The translations under genes were made by a program, and so were the position numbers. This document shows positions 8,420-16,538 of a DNA stretch of 64,000 bases, in pieces. The notes below the pieces were generated by a model. It ran no database searches. It saw only the letters and a program-made list of their open reading frames with translations, and was not told the DNA's origin. This DNA is from Granulosicoccaceae sp. 1_MG-2023. Lineage in GTDB: Bacteria; Pseudomonadota; Gammaproteobacteria; Granulosicoccales; Granulosicoccaceae. The DNA lies in the NCBI GenBank assembly GCA_030546905.1, contig JAUOPI010000020.1, forward strand, positions 1 to 64,000, written 5' to 3'. Position 1 is the first letter of the stretch. Every line of letters begins with the position of its first letter.

Positions 8420-8752
8420 ATGACAATGGAACCTCTTGATCTGACAAAGTCCCTTTCCGACGAGTTGCGGCTACGTATCGTGGTACTGCTGGCGGAGCAC
8501 AGCGAGCTGTGTGTCTGCGACCTGATGAATGCGGTGGCGGCCGACCAGCCGAAAGTCTCGCGGCACCTGGCGGTGCTGAAAAAAGCCGGTATTGTGCTGG
8601 CTCGCCGCGATGGGCAGTGGATGCACTACCGGCTACACCCGGATCTGCCGCATTGGGCATTTTCGGTGATCACGTCCCTGCATCATGCGGCCAGCAATAA
8701 AGCGCCGTTTACGGATGATGCAGCGCGTATCCGCGGCTTGTCATGTTGTTGA
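8420..8752 (+). CDS. arsR: ArsR-family arsenic-responsive repressor
   Basis: A 110-residue winged-helix repressor of the ArsR/SmtB family that would leave DNA when As(III) binds. The arsenic site at the start of the DNA-binding helix region is ELCVCDLM (C31 and C33). The third cysteine of the E. coli ELCVCDLC site is replaced by methionine, so a third ligand must come from elsewhere or the site is two-coordinate; a CC pair ends the protein (C109, C110). The recognition region QPKVSRHLAVLKKAGIV is typical. The start at 8420 avoids an upstream in-frame extension that would run back through the terminator; an ATG two codons later (8426) is also possible. First gene of arsR-arsI-gap-arsJ, preceded by an AT-rich segment. 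Confidence 0.9.
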   Translation: MTMEPLDLTKSLSDELRLRIVVLLAEHSELCVCDLMNAVAADQPKVSRHLAVLKKAGIVLARRDGQWMHYRLHPDLPHWAFSVITSLHHAASNKAPFTDDAARIRGLSCC

Positions 8753-8800
8753 AACATTCCCTTATTAATATCTGAAACCGCATATATAAAGGAGCTGTTA

Positions 8801-9280
8801 ATGGCGCGTATGCATCTGCACATCTCGGTTGAGTCACTGGCTGAGAATATCCGTTTCTACAGTGCGCTGTTCGGCTGCGGCCCGAGTGTCGAAAAAGCCG
8901 ACTATGCCAAGTGGGAGCTGACTGACCCGGCGGTCAACTTCGCCATCTCCGCACGCGGCAATAAACCCGGTCTGGACCATGTGGGCATACAGGCCGCCGA
9001 TGATGCGCAGCTTGGCGACATTGAAACACGTCTGAAAGCGGCGGACATCAGCGGCTTGGTGCAGGAAGGGACAACCTGTTGTTACGCACGCTCCGATAAA
9101 ACCTGGGTCACTGACCCGCAAGGCATCGCCTGGGAAGCGTTTCATACGCTCGGTGATGCGCCGACTTTCAACGACAGCACCGGCAGTTGCGGCGTACCCG
9201 CGCAAGAGAACAGCTGCTGTGCACCGACACCGGCAGGCAACTGTTGCGCGCCTTCGCCGGCGGGCAAGAGCTGCTGCTAA
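8801..9280 (+). CDS. arsI: ArsI-type C-As lyase (VOC family) with a cysteine-repeat tail
   Basis: A 159-residue vicinal-oxygen-chelate (glyoxalase-fold) protein. ArsI enzymes are Fe(II)-dependent dioxygenases that split the carbon-arsenic bond of trivalent methyl- and aromatic arsenicals, releasing As(III). Candidate iron ligands are H5 or H7, H60 and E112. The arsenical-binding vicinal cysteines are C93-C94 in GTTCCYARSDKTW, which distinguishes ArsI from ordinary glyoxalases; the related CadI is the alternative name. After the fold (about residue 120) comes a tail with C130 and three CC pairs (139-140, 148-149, 158-159) separated by the near-repeat APTPAGN / APSPAGK. AAGGAG lies 8 bases before the ATG. 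It sits between arsR and the gap-arsJ pair. Confidence 0.88.
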   Translation: MARMHLHISVESLAENIRFYSALFGCGPSVEKADYAKWELTDPAVNFAISARGNKPGLDHVGIQAADDAQLGDIETRLKAADISGLVQEGTTCCYARSDKTWVTDPQGIAWEAFHTLGDAPTFNDSTGSCGVPAQENSCCAPTPAGNCCAPSPAGKSCC

Positions 9281-9289
9281 GGACATATT

Positions 9290-10288
9290 ATGGCTACGAT
9301 AGGTATCAATGGCTTCGGCCGGATGGGCAGGCTTGCATTGCGTGCAGGCTGGGATAAGCCCGGCTTGACGTTCACCCACATCAACGAAACGGCCGCCGAT
9401 GCGGCCGGCAACGCACATTTGCTGGAGTTCGATTCGGTCCACGGGCGTTGGGACCGGCTTTGCTCGGGCGAAGGTCAGACGCTCAGGGTTGATGAACAGA
9501 CGCTCACTTGCAGTCGCGAGGCCTCCATCGACGGGGTGGACTGGTCAGCTTGCGATATTGTGCTAGAAGCCACCGGCAAACACCACAAAAAGCCGGATAC
9601 CTTGCAGGCCTATTTTGATCAGGGCGTCAAAAAGGTCATAGTGGCCGCGCCCACTGAAGGCGCGCTGAATATTGTCTATGGGATAAACGATGATCAGTAT
9701 CAGGCGGATCAGCATCGTCTGCTGACCGCCGCCTCCTGTACAACAAATTGCCTGGCACCGATTGTCAAGGTGATGCACGAGAAGGTCGGCATTGTGCGCG
9801 GCACCATGACCACGATTCACGACATCACCAATACGCAGACGATTGTCGATCGCGGGCATAAAGATCTGCGTCGTGCACGGGCCTGCGGACAGTCCTTGAT
9901 CCCGACCACAACAGGCTCAGCGAAAGCCATCAGCAAAATCTTTCCCGAGCTCAGCGGCAAGCTCAACGGCATGGCCGTTCGCGTACCTTTGCTCAATGCC
10001 TCGCTGGTGGATTTTGTCTTCGATGCGCAGCGCGCGGTCAGTGTCGATGAAATCAATGCACTGTTTGCCGAAGCCGCAGACGGGGCGCTGTCGGGTATTC
10101 TCGGTTTTGAAATGCGCCCGCTGGTTTCGGTGGATTATCTCAACGACCCGCGCTCGGGTGTGGTCGACGGGCTGTCGACCATGGTGGTCGATGATACTCT
10201 GGTCAAAATTGTCGCCTGGTATGACAGTGAGTGGGGCTATGTGAACCGGATGACGGAGCTGGCGCAGAAGGTCGCGCAGGGCCTCTGA
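9290..10288 (+). CDS. ArsJ-associated glyceraldehyde-3-phosphate dehydrogenase
   Basis: A 332-residue GAPDH. The NAD motif [10 protein letters not shown] opens the protein; the catalytic cysteine is C150 in AASCTTN and the partner histidine H177. In arsJ operons this dedicated GAPDH uses arsenate in place of phosphate to make 1-arseno-3-phosphoglycerate, which ArsJ then exports and which breaks down to arsenate outside the cell. It starts nine bases after arsI and its TGA overlaps the arsJ ATG by one base, so the two are translationally coupled. That coupling, rather than any sequence feature, is why it is assigned to arsenate detoxification instead of central glycolysis. Confidence 0.93.
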   Translation: MATIGINGFGRMGRLALRAGWDKPGLTFTHINETAADAAGNAHLLEFDSVHGRWDRLCSGEGQTLRVDEQTLTCSREASIDGVDWSACDIVLEATGKHHKKPDTLQAYFDQGVKKVIVAAPTEGALNIVYGINDDQYQADQHRLLTAASCTTNCLAPIVKVMHEKVGIVRGTMTTIHDITNTQTIVDRGHKDLRRARACGQSLIPTTTGSAKAISKIFPELSGKLNGMAVRVPLLNASLVDFVFDAQRAVSVDEINALFAEAADGALSGILGFEMRPLVSVDYLNDPRSGVVDGLSTMVVDDTLVKIVAWYDSEWGYVNRMTELAQKVAQGL

Positions 10289-11466
10289 TGAATACCGCCT
10301 TGCGCAATTACCTGGTCGTCACCGGCGGTTACTGGGGTTTTACCCTGACCGATGGCGCGATCCGCATGTTGGTGGTGTTGTATTTTCACCAGCTCGGCTA
10401 CTCGGCCTTTGCGATTGCCTCGCTGTTTCTCTTTTATGAGTTTTTCGGCGTGGTCACCAATCTGGTGGGCGGCTGGCTCGGGGCCAGGCTTGGCCTTAAT
10501 CGGATTATGCATGCCGGGATGCTATTGCAGGTCGGGGCCTTGCTGATGCTGACCGTGCCGCAAGACTGGCTGGGGGTGGCTTATGTGATGTGCGCCCAGG
10601 CCCTGTCGGGCATCGCCAAAGACCTGAACAAGATGTCCGCCAAGGCCAGCGTGAAACACTTCTCGCCCGACAGTGACAGCGGCCTGTTCCGCTGGGTGGC
10701 GGTGTTGACCGGCTCCAAGAATGCGCTCAAGGGCGCCGGTTTCTTCCTCGGCGCTGTCCTGCTGGAAGTGGCGGGTTTCCGTGGTGCTTTGTTCTGGCTG
10801 GCCGGTGGCTTGTTTGCGGTGTTTCTGCTGACCGTGAGTCTCTTGCCGGCCGGGGTGGGGCAGCTCGCAGGCAAGCCGAAATTCACTGATGTATTCTCCA
10901 AAAATCCGGCGATCAATCGCCTCTCGGCAGCGCGCTTCTTTTTGTTCGGCGCGCGCGATGTCTGGTTTGTGGTCGGTTTGCCGGTGTTTCTGGCCGATCA
11001 GCTCGGCTGGTCATTCTCCGGCACCGGCGCGTTTATGGCGGTGTGGGTGATCGGCTACGGCATTGTCCAGGCCACGGTGCCGGGCTGGATGAAACACCAT
11101 CATGCCGCGCCGCGTGGTGCCTCGGCTCTGTTCTGGGTTTTGCTGCTGACACTGATACCGGCGGCAATAGCCCTGGGCCTGCAGGCCGGTTGGCCGGCCG
11201 AAGCGGTGGTGGTCGGCGGGCTGCTGTTGTTCGGTGCCGTCTTTGCCGTCAACTCGGCCGTGCATTCCTATTTGATTCTGGCCTACGCTGATCACGACAA
11301 GGTAGCCCTGAATGTGGGGTTCTACTATATGGCCAATGCCGGCGGACGGCTGATCGGCACTGTCGCGTCAGGGCTGGCCTATCAAACCGGCGGCTTGGTC
11401 GCCTGTCTCTGGATTTCGGCGTTTTTCCTGCTCGCCGCCACACTGATTTCCCGCCGTCTGCCCTGA
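10288..11466 (+). CDS. arsJ: ArsJ, organoarsenical (1-arseno-3-phosphoglycerate) efflux MFS protein
   Basis: A 392-residue, strongly hydrophobic membrane protein with about 11-12 predicted helices and an N-terminus reading NYLVVTGGYWGFTLTDGAIRMLVVL, which is characteristic of ArsJ. The start at 10288 overlaps the GAPDH stop (TGATG); a longer upstream start would overlap the GAPDH gene by 58 bases and is unlikely. Together with GAPDH it gives arsenate resistance without arsenate reduction. It is the last gene of the ars operon; a 140-base gap without an evident terminator follows. Confidence 0.93.
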   Translation: MNTALRNYLVVTGGYWGFTLTDGAIRMLVVLYFHQLGYSAFAIASLFLFYEFFGVVTNLVGGWLGARLGLNRIMHAGMLLQVGALLMLTVPQDWLGVAYVMCAQALSGIAKDLNKMSAKASVKHFSPDSDSGLFRWVAVLTGSKNALKGAGFFLGAVLLEVAGFRGALFWLAGGLFAVFLLTVSLLPAGVGQLAGKPKFTDVFSKNPAINRLSAARFFLFGARDVWFVVGLPVFLADQLGWSFSGTGAFMAVWVIGYGIVQATVPGWMKHHHAAPRGASALFWVLLLTLIPAAIALGLQAGWPAEAVVVGGLLLFGAVFAVNSAVHSYLILAYADHDKVALNVGFYYMANAGGRLIGTVASGLAYQTGGLVACLWISAFFLLAATLISRRLP

Positions 11467-11606
11467 CGGCGGTGCGGAAGCGACGGCCTCCGGGCAGCGC
11501 GGCGGTGGCCGGCCGTAGCTTTGATCTGCGTTATTCCCTTCTGATTGCCGGAGGTGTAAAACTAAGCCTGTCTTTTGCGATGCAGCGTTAATTTAAGGAG
11601 AGCGGC

Positions 11607-12335
11607 ATGCAGCGATCAATCGGTGTCTCACCCTGGTTACCGGCCTGGATGGATATCACGCAGAGCGCGACGGGGTTGATTCTCGCCTTGTTTATGTGGG
11701 TTCATATGTTTCTCGTGTCGTCGATCCTGATCAGTCACGAGGCCATGTACCGCGTTGCCAAGCTTTTTGAAGGCTATTATATTTTCGGGCAATCCTATCC
11801 GGCACTGGTCTCAGGTGCCGTAGCTGCAGTGTTATTGCTGATGATGCTGCACGCCTTGCTGGCCATGCGCAAGTTTCCGCAGAATGCGCGTCAGTATCAG
11901 CTGTTTCTCGGACATAAAAAGCGCTTCCGTCATCCTGATACCACGTTGTGGTGGTGGCAGGTGGTGACCGGCTTTTTGCTGTTCTTTCTCGCCCCGATGC
12001 ACCTGTTCGGCATGTTTTCCCAGCCGGATATGATCGGCCCTTATGCATCGGCTTCACGCGTCTATCACACTCACTGGCCTCTGTATCTGGTGCTGTTGTT
12101 TGCCGTTGAGCTGCACGGCGCCATCGGGCTGTACCGCATTACGGTGAAATGGTGGTCATTTAAGGGCGTGGAGGCGGATGTGCTGCACCGGCGCCTGACG
12201 CGCGTGAAATGGGGCATGAGTGTCTTCTTTATCGTGCTCGGTTTACTGACCCTGACCGCCTATTACCGCCTCGGCGTAGAAATGCAGGATCAACCGGGCT
12301 TGCGTTATTCGCCCGCGACGGAGGTCAGTCAATGA
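11607..12335 (+). CDS. frdC: Fumarate reductase di-haem cytochrome b subunit (Wolinella type)
   Basis: A 242-residue, five-helix membrane anchor of a type B quinol:fumarate reductase. The four histidines expected to hold the two b haems are visible in separate helices: H33 (MWVHMFL), H82 (MMLHALL), H132 (LAPMHLFGMF) and H170 (AVELHGAIGLYR). This is the single-polypeptide anchor of epsilonproteobacterial enzymes, not the FrdC/FrdD pair of E. coli. AAGGAGAG precedes the ATG. It overlaps frdA by four bases (ATGA) and leads the operon frdC-frdA-frdB-maoC/pta. Operation as a succinate dehydrogenase with menaquinone or another quinone cannot be excluded. Confidence 0.93.
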   Translation: MQRSIGVSPWLPAWMDITQSATGLILALFMWVHMFLVSSILISHEAMYRVAKLFEGYYIFGQSYPALVSGAVAAVLLLMMLHALLAMRKFPQNARQYQLFLGHKKRFRHPDTTLWWWQVVTGFLLFFLAPMHLFGMFSQPDMIGPYASASRVYHTHWPLYLVLLFAVELHGAIGLYRITVKWWSFKGVEADVLHRRLTRVKWGMSVFFIVLGLLTLTAYYRLGVEMQDQPGLRYSPATEVSQ

Positions 12336-14305
12336 AAGTGATTCACAGTGATGTGCTGGTCATCGGCGGTGGTCTGGCGGGCTTGCGTGCCGGTATCGGT
12401 GCGCGGCGTCGTGGTCTGGATGTCAAAATACTCTCGCTGGTGCCGCCCAAGCGTTCGCATTCGGCTGCGGCGCAGGGCGGTATGCAGGCCAGTCTGGCCA
12501 ACTCCCTGAAGGGTTTCGGGGACAATGAAGATGTGCACTTTGCCGATACGGTGCGTGGCAGCGACTGGGGCGCCGATCAGGATGTGGTGCGGATTTTTAC
12601 CCATATGGCGCCCAAAGCCGTGCGTGAGCTGGCCCACTGGGGCGTGCCCTGGAACCGTGTGCGCGCTGGTGATCATCAGGTCATTATCAACGGCAAGCCG
12701 GTAACCCTGACCGAAGACGAAGCCGCGCACGGCCTGATTACGGCGCGTAACTTCGGCGGCACGGCCAAATGGCGGACCTGTTATGTGGCTGACGGCACTG
12801 GTCACTCCATGCTCTACGCGGTCAGTGATCAGGCCATCGCGGAACAGATTCCGGTGCATGAGCGTATGGAAGCGGTCGCATTGATTCACGATGGTTCGCG
12901 CTGTTTCGGGGCCATCGTGCGGAATCTGATCAACGGCGAACTGATCGCCTATACGGCCACGGCAACCTGTATTGCCACCGGCGGTTTCGGCCGTATCTAC
13001 CGGGTCAGCACCAATGCCGTGATTAACGAAGGCATGGGGGCGGCGATCGCCTTGGAGACCGGCGTCGCCACGCTTGGCAATATGGAAGCGGTACAGTTTC
13101 ACCCGACCGGGATTTTTCCGGCCGGTATTCTGGTGACCGAAGGCTGTCGCGGCGATGGCGGGCTGTTGCTTGACCGCGAGCTGCATCGCTTTATGCCGGA
13201 CTACGAACCGGACAAGGCGGAGCTGGCCTCGCGGGATGTGGTCTCGCGGCATATGGAAAACCATATCCGTAAGGGGCACGGCGCGCGTTCGCGCTTCGGT
13301 GAACATCTGTGGTTGGATATCCGTCTGCTAGGCGAGGAGCATATCAACGGTAAACTGCGTGAAGTGAAGGAAATCTGCCAGTATTTCCTCGGTATAGATC
13401 CGGCCCGCGAACTGATCCCCGTACGCCCGGCGCAGCACTATTCCATGGGCGGGGTGCGCACTGATGCGCAGGGGCAGAGCCGTAATTTGCAAGGGCTGTT
13501 CGCCTGTGGTGAAGCGGCCTGCTGGGATATGCACGGCTTTAACCGCCTGGGGGGTAATTCGGTGGCCGAAACGGTGGTCGCCGGTATGGTGGTCGGCGAA
13601 TCCATGGCCGATTACTGCCTCGGAGCCGGCGGCGAAGTGCCGCTCAGTCCGGCTCTGGTGCGCGATTTCTATCGTCGTGAGCAAGCCCATCTCGATAGCC
13701 TGTGTGGCCGGGGCGAGGGTGAGAAGGCGGCTGATCTGAACCGCGAAATGCAGAACCTGATGACCGATAAGGTGGGGATTTACCGTGATGAGGCGGGGTT
13801 GAGCGAAGCGGTCAGCGGGCTGCAGGAGCTGCTTGAACGCAGTAAAAACCTTCATGCAAGTCCGGCCCCGGGTGCGAATCCGGAACTGGTGATGGCATAC
13901 CGCCTGCCGCGTATGCTGAAACTTGCACTGTGTGTGGCCGAAGGGGCGCTGGCGCGTACCGAAAGCCGCGGTGCACACAGCCGCGTGGATTATCCGCAGC
14001 GTGATGACAGCCGGTGGCTTAAGCGTACTCTGGAACGCTGGGAGGAGGGCGCCAGCTCACCGGTCTTGTCCTATGAGCCGCTGGATGTGATGAAAATGGA
14101 ATTGCCTCCCGGTTGGCGCGGATACGGCGTTAAGGATCATATTCCCCATCCGGATACAGAAAAACGCGAACAGGAAATTGCCGCTATAGCACAGCGGGAG
14201 GCGGATCGTTTCGCCCGGCAGGAGGCGGCCTTACCGTTTAAGCATCTGCTGCCGGAGCAGTTCCGTCCGGGCAACGCGCGCTATAAGGAGACTGACGATG
14301 TCTGA
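12332..14305 (+). CDS. frdA: Fumarate reductase flavoprotein subunit
   Basis: A 657-residue FAD-containing catalytic subunit that reduces fumarate to succinate. The N-terminal dinucleotide motif is VIGGGLAGLRAG, and H43 in RSHSAAAQGG is the residue expected to carry covalent FAD. Conserved segments ARNFGGTAKWRTCY, EAVQFHPTGIFPAG, RPAQHYSMGGVRTD and FNRLGGNSVAETVV fit the fumarate reductase/succinate dehydrogenase family. The start at 12332 overlaps the frdC stop by four bases; the longer upstream frame would run through frdC. The 3' end overlaps frdB by eight bases. The order C-A-B and the type of anchor mark this as a Wolinella-like quinol:fumarate reductase. Confidence 0.95.
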   Translation: MKVIHSDVLVIGGGLAGLRAGIGARRRGLDVKILSLVPPKRSHSAAAQGGMQASLANSLKGFGDNEDVHFADTVRGSDWGADQDVVRIFTHMAPKAVRELAHWGVPWNRVRAGDHQVIINGKPVTLTEDEAAHGLITARNFGGTAKWRTCYVADGTGHSMLYAVSDQAIAEQIPVHERMEAVALIHDGSRCFGAIVRNLINGELIAYTATATCIATGGFGRIYRVSTNAVINEGMGAAIALETGVATLGNMEAVQFHPTGIFPAGILVTEGCRGDGGLLLDRELHRFMPDYEPDKAELASRDVVSRHMENHIRKGHGARSRFGEHLWLDIRLLGEEHINGKLREVKEICQYFLGIDPARELIPVRPAQHYSMGGVRTDAQGQSRNLQGLFACGEAACWDMHGFNRLGGNSVAETVVAGMVVGESMADYCLGAGGEVPLSPALVRDFYRREQAHLDSLCGRGEGEKAADLNREMQNLMTDKVGIYRDEAGLSEAVSGLQELLERSKNLHASPAPGANPELVMAYRLPRMLKLALCVAEGALARTESRGAHSRVDYPQRDDSRWLKRTLERWEEGASSPVLSYEPLDVMKMELPPGWRGYGVKDHIPHPDTEKREQEIAAIAQREADRFARQEAALPFKHLLPEQFRPGNARYKETDDV

Positions 14306-15080
14306 TACCGCACCCGTAACAGTGGAAGCAACACCCCGCACGCTGACGTTGGAGATCTTTCGTTACAACCCGGCCGATCCGGCCAGTGAGCCGCATTTTC
14401 AGACGTATACGCTGGAAGAGACTGCCGGTATGACGCTGTTTATCGCCCTATCGCTTATCCGTGAAGAGCAGGACCCGGGTCTGCAGTTTGATTTCGTCTG
14501 TCGTGCGGGCATCTGCGGCAGTTGCGCCATGCTGGTCAACGGCACGCCCACGCTGGCTTGCCGCACACTGACGCAGTCGCTGGATGCGACCATCCGGCTG
14601 GCTCCCTTGCCGGTGTTCGAGTTGATCGGTGATCTGTCAGTCAATACAGGCAAATGGATGCGCAATATGAGCGAAGCGCTGGAGACCTGGGTACATTCGC
14701 AGGAAGCCGAAGATCTGCACGCCATGGAAGAAAAAATGGACCCTGCACTGGCCGAGTCCATTTATGAGCTGGAGCGTTGTATCGAGTGCGGCTGCTGTGT
14801 GGCCGGTTGCGGTACGGCGATTATGCGTGAGAGTTTTGTCGGCGCCGTGGGCCTGAACAAGATAACGCGCTTTCAGCTGGACCCGCGGGATCAGCGCAGT
14901 GATGCCGATTTTTACGAGTTGGTGGGGACAGACGAAGGCATCTTCGGCTGCATGACCTTGTTAGGTTGTCAGGATGTCTGCCCGAAAAACCTGCCTTTGC
15001 AGTCGCAACTGGCGTTTCTGCGTCGCAAAATGGCCCGTACCGGTGTTGCGATGACATTTCAGCGCAGGCCCGGCAAGTAG
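14298..15080 (+). CDS. frdB: Fumarate reductase iron-sulfur subunit
   Basis: A 260-residue electron-transfer subunit. All three cluster motifs are present in order: [2Fe-2S] C68, C73, C76 and C88 (CRAGICGSC); [4Fe-4S] C161, C164, C167 and C171 (CIECGCCVAGC); and [3Fe-4S] C218, C224 and C228 (CMTLLGCQDVCP). The non-cysteine at the second position of the third motif (L) is the normal sign of a three-iron cluster. It overlaps frdA by eight bases, so the two are translationally coupled, and is followed 54 bases later by the MaoC-Pta fusion. Confidence 0.95.
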   Translation: MSDTAPVTVEATPRTLTLEIFRYNPADPASEPHFQTYTLEETAGMTLFIALSLIREEQDPGLQFDFVCRAGICGSCAMLVNGTPTLACRTLTQSLDATIRLAPLPVFELIGDLSVNTGKWMRNMSEALETWVHSQEAEDLHAMEEKMDPALAESIYELERCIECGCCVAGCGTAIMRESFVGAVGLNKITRFQLDPRDQRSDADFYELVGTDEGIFGCMTLLGCQDVCPKNLPLQSQLAFLRRKMARTGVAMTFQRRPGK

Positions 15081-15134
15081 CCAACAGCAAGCGTGCTTGC
15101 ATTATCACCGGCAGCGGTTAAACAGGAGTGTTCC

Positions 15135-16511
15135 ATGACCACCCATGCCATCACTGAGAACAAGCTTTTTTCGGAGATTACGATTGGCCAGCGTGCCACG
15201 CTGAGTCGCAAGCTCACCGACGACGATATTACCTTGTTCAGCCGCGTTTCGGGCAATATGAACCCGCTGCACAGCGGTCGCGGACCGGGCCGGCATACCG
15301 TCCATGCGCAGTGGAGCAGTAATATTATTTCCGGTCTGCTTGGCAATGTGTTGCCCGGCCCGGGCACTGTGTTGCAGCATCTGGATGTGGATTTTCTGCG
15401 CCCCGTCAGTCCCGGTGATACTGTTAACGCCAGTATAGAGGTGATCGAAAAGCAAGCGCCCGACCGGGTGATCTTTGCCTGCCGGGTGGAGCTCAGCGAC
15501 GGCGAATGCATAATGCAAGGTCGGGCCGGTGTGCTGGCGCCTGCCGAAAAGCTACGGGTGGAACTGAACGAGCCGGCCACTATCTCGATCAACCACCACG
15601 ACAGCTTCGCCGCGCTTGAGCCGCGTATTCAACGGATCGAACCGATTGCCACAGCGGTGGTTCACCCTTGCGATAAAGTCTCGCTGGAAGGGGCGCTGGA
15701 CGCAGCAGGGGAAGGCATTATCCGGCCGATTCTGGTCGGGCCGGAAGCGAAGATCCGCAGTGCCGCGGATGAGGCCGGTCTGGATATCAGTGCCTTGACG
15801 CTGATCGACGCTGAGCACAGTCATGCCGCCGCGTTTAAAGCCGTGGCCCTGGTTCACAGCGGCGAGGCGCACCTGCTGATGAAGGGCAGCTTGCATTCGG
15901 ATGAGTTGCTCGATGCAGTGGTCGACAAGCAAAAAGGCATACGTACCGAACGGCGTATCAGCCATGTTTTCGTGATGGACGTGCCGACCTATCCCAAACT
16001 GCTGCTGGTGACTGATGCGGGCGTGAATATCGCGCCGGATCTGGATGCCAAGCGTGACATCTGTCAGAACGCCATTGATCTCGCTCTGGCCTTAGGCGTG
16101 GATCACCCGAAAGTTGCCGTCCTGTCAGCGGTCGAAACGGTGCGTTCAAAAATCCCATCCACAGTCGAAGCGGCGGCCTTGTGCAAGATGGCTGAACGCG
16201 GGCAGATCTGCGGCGGTGTGCTGGACGGGCCGCTGGCCATGGACAATGCCATTAACAGCGAGGCAGCGCGGATCAAGGGCATAGTCTCACCGGTGGCAGG
16301 TCAGGCCGATATACTGGTCGCACCGGATCTGGAAGCCGGTAACATCCTTGCAAAACAGCTGACCTTTCTGGCCAACGCTGATGCTGCCGGCGTGGTGATC
16401 GGGGCAAGGGTGCCGGTGATTCTGACGTCCCGCGCCGATACGGTGCGGACCCGCCGTGCCTCGGCCATCGTCGCAGCACTTTACGCCCAGTCGTTGATCG
16501 TACCGGCCTGA
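15135..16511 (+). CDS. Bifunctional MaoC-like (enoyl-CoA hydratase) / phosphate acetyltransferase
   Basis: A 458-residue fusion. Residues 1 to about 140 form a hot-dog MaoC-type domain, with the hydratase-like segment FSRVSGNMNPLH and a following HAQWSSNIISGLLG. Residues about 155-458 form a phosphate acetyl/butyryltransferase domain (VLDGPLAMDNAIN, VAPDLEAGNILAKQL). The Pta part would interconvert acetyl-CoA (or a longer acyl-CoA) and acyl phosphate. Such fusions usually sit next to acetate kinase; none is present here, the next gene being dctD on the other strand. The start at 15135 has AGGAG 8 bases upstream. Co-transcription with frdCAB is likely from the 54-base gap and shared strand. 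Confidence 0.88.
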   Translation: MTTHAITENKLFSEITIGQRATLSRKLTDDDITLFSRVSGNMNPLHSGRGPGRHTVHAQWSSNIISGLLGNVLPGPGTVLQHLDVDFLRPVSPGDTVNASIEVIEKQAPDRVIFACRVELSDGECIMQGRAGVLAPAEKLRVELNEPATISINHHDSFAALEPRIQRIEPIATAVVHPCDKVSLEGALDAAGEGIIRPILVGPEAKIRSAADEAGLDISALTLIDAEHSHAAAFKAVALVHSGEAHLLMKGSLHSDELLDAVVDKQKGIRTERRISHVFVMDVPTYPKLLLVTDAGVNIAPDLDAKRDICQNAIDLALALGVDHPKVAVLSAVETVRSKIPSTVEAAALCKMAERGQICGGVLDGPLAMDNAINSEAARIKGIVSPVAGQADILVAPDLEAGNILAKQLTFLANADAAGVVIGARVPVILTSRADTVRTRRASAIVAALYAQSLIVPA

Positions 16512-16538
16512 GTCCGCGCCTTTGGCACAACCCCCGGG

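Noticed and set aside
11521-11534. FNR box before the fumarate reductase operon
   Set aside because: TTGATCTGCGTTAT keeps only the left half site; the right half does not match ATCAA.
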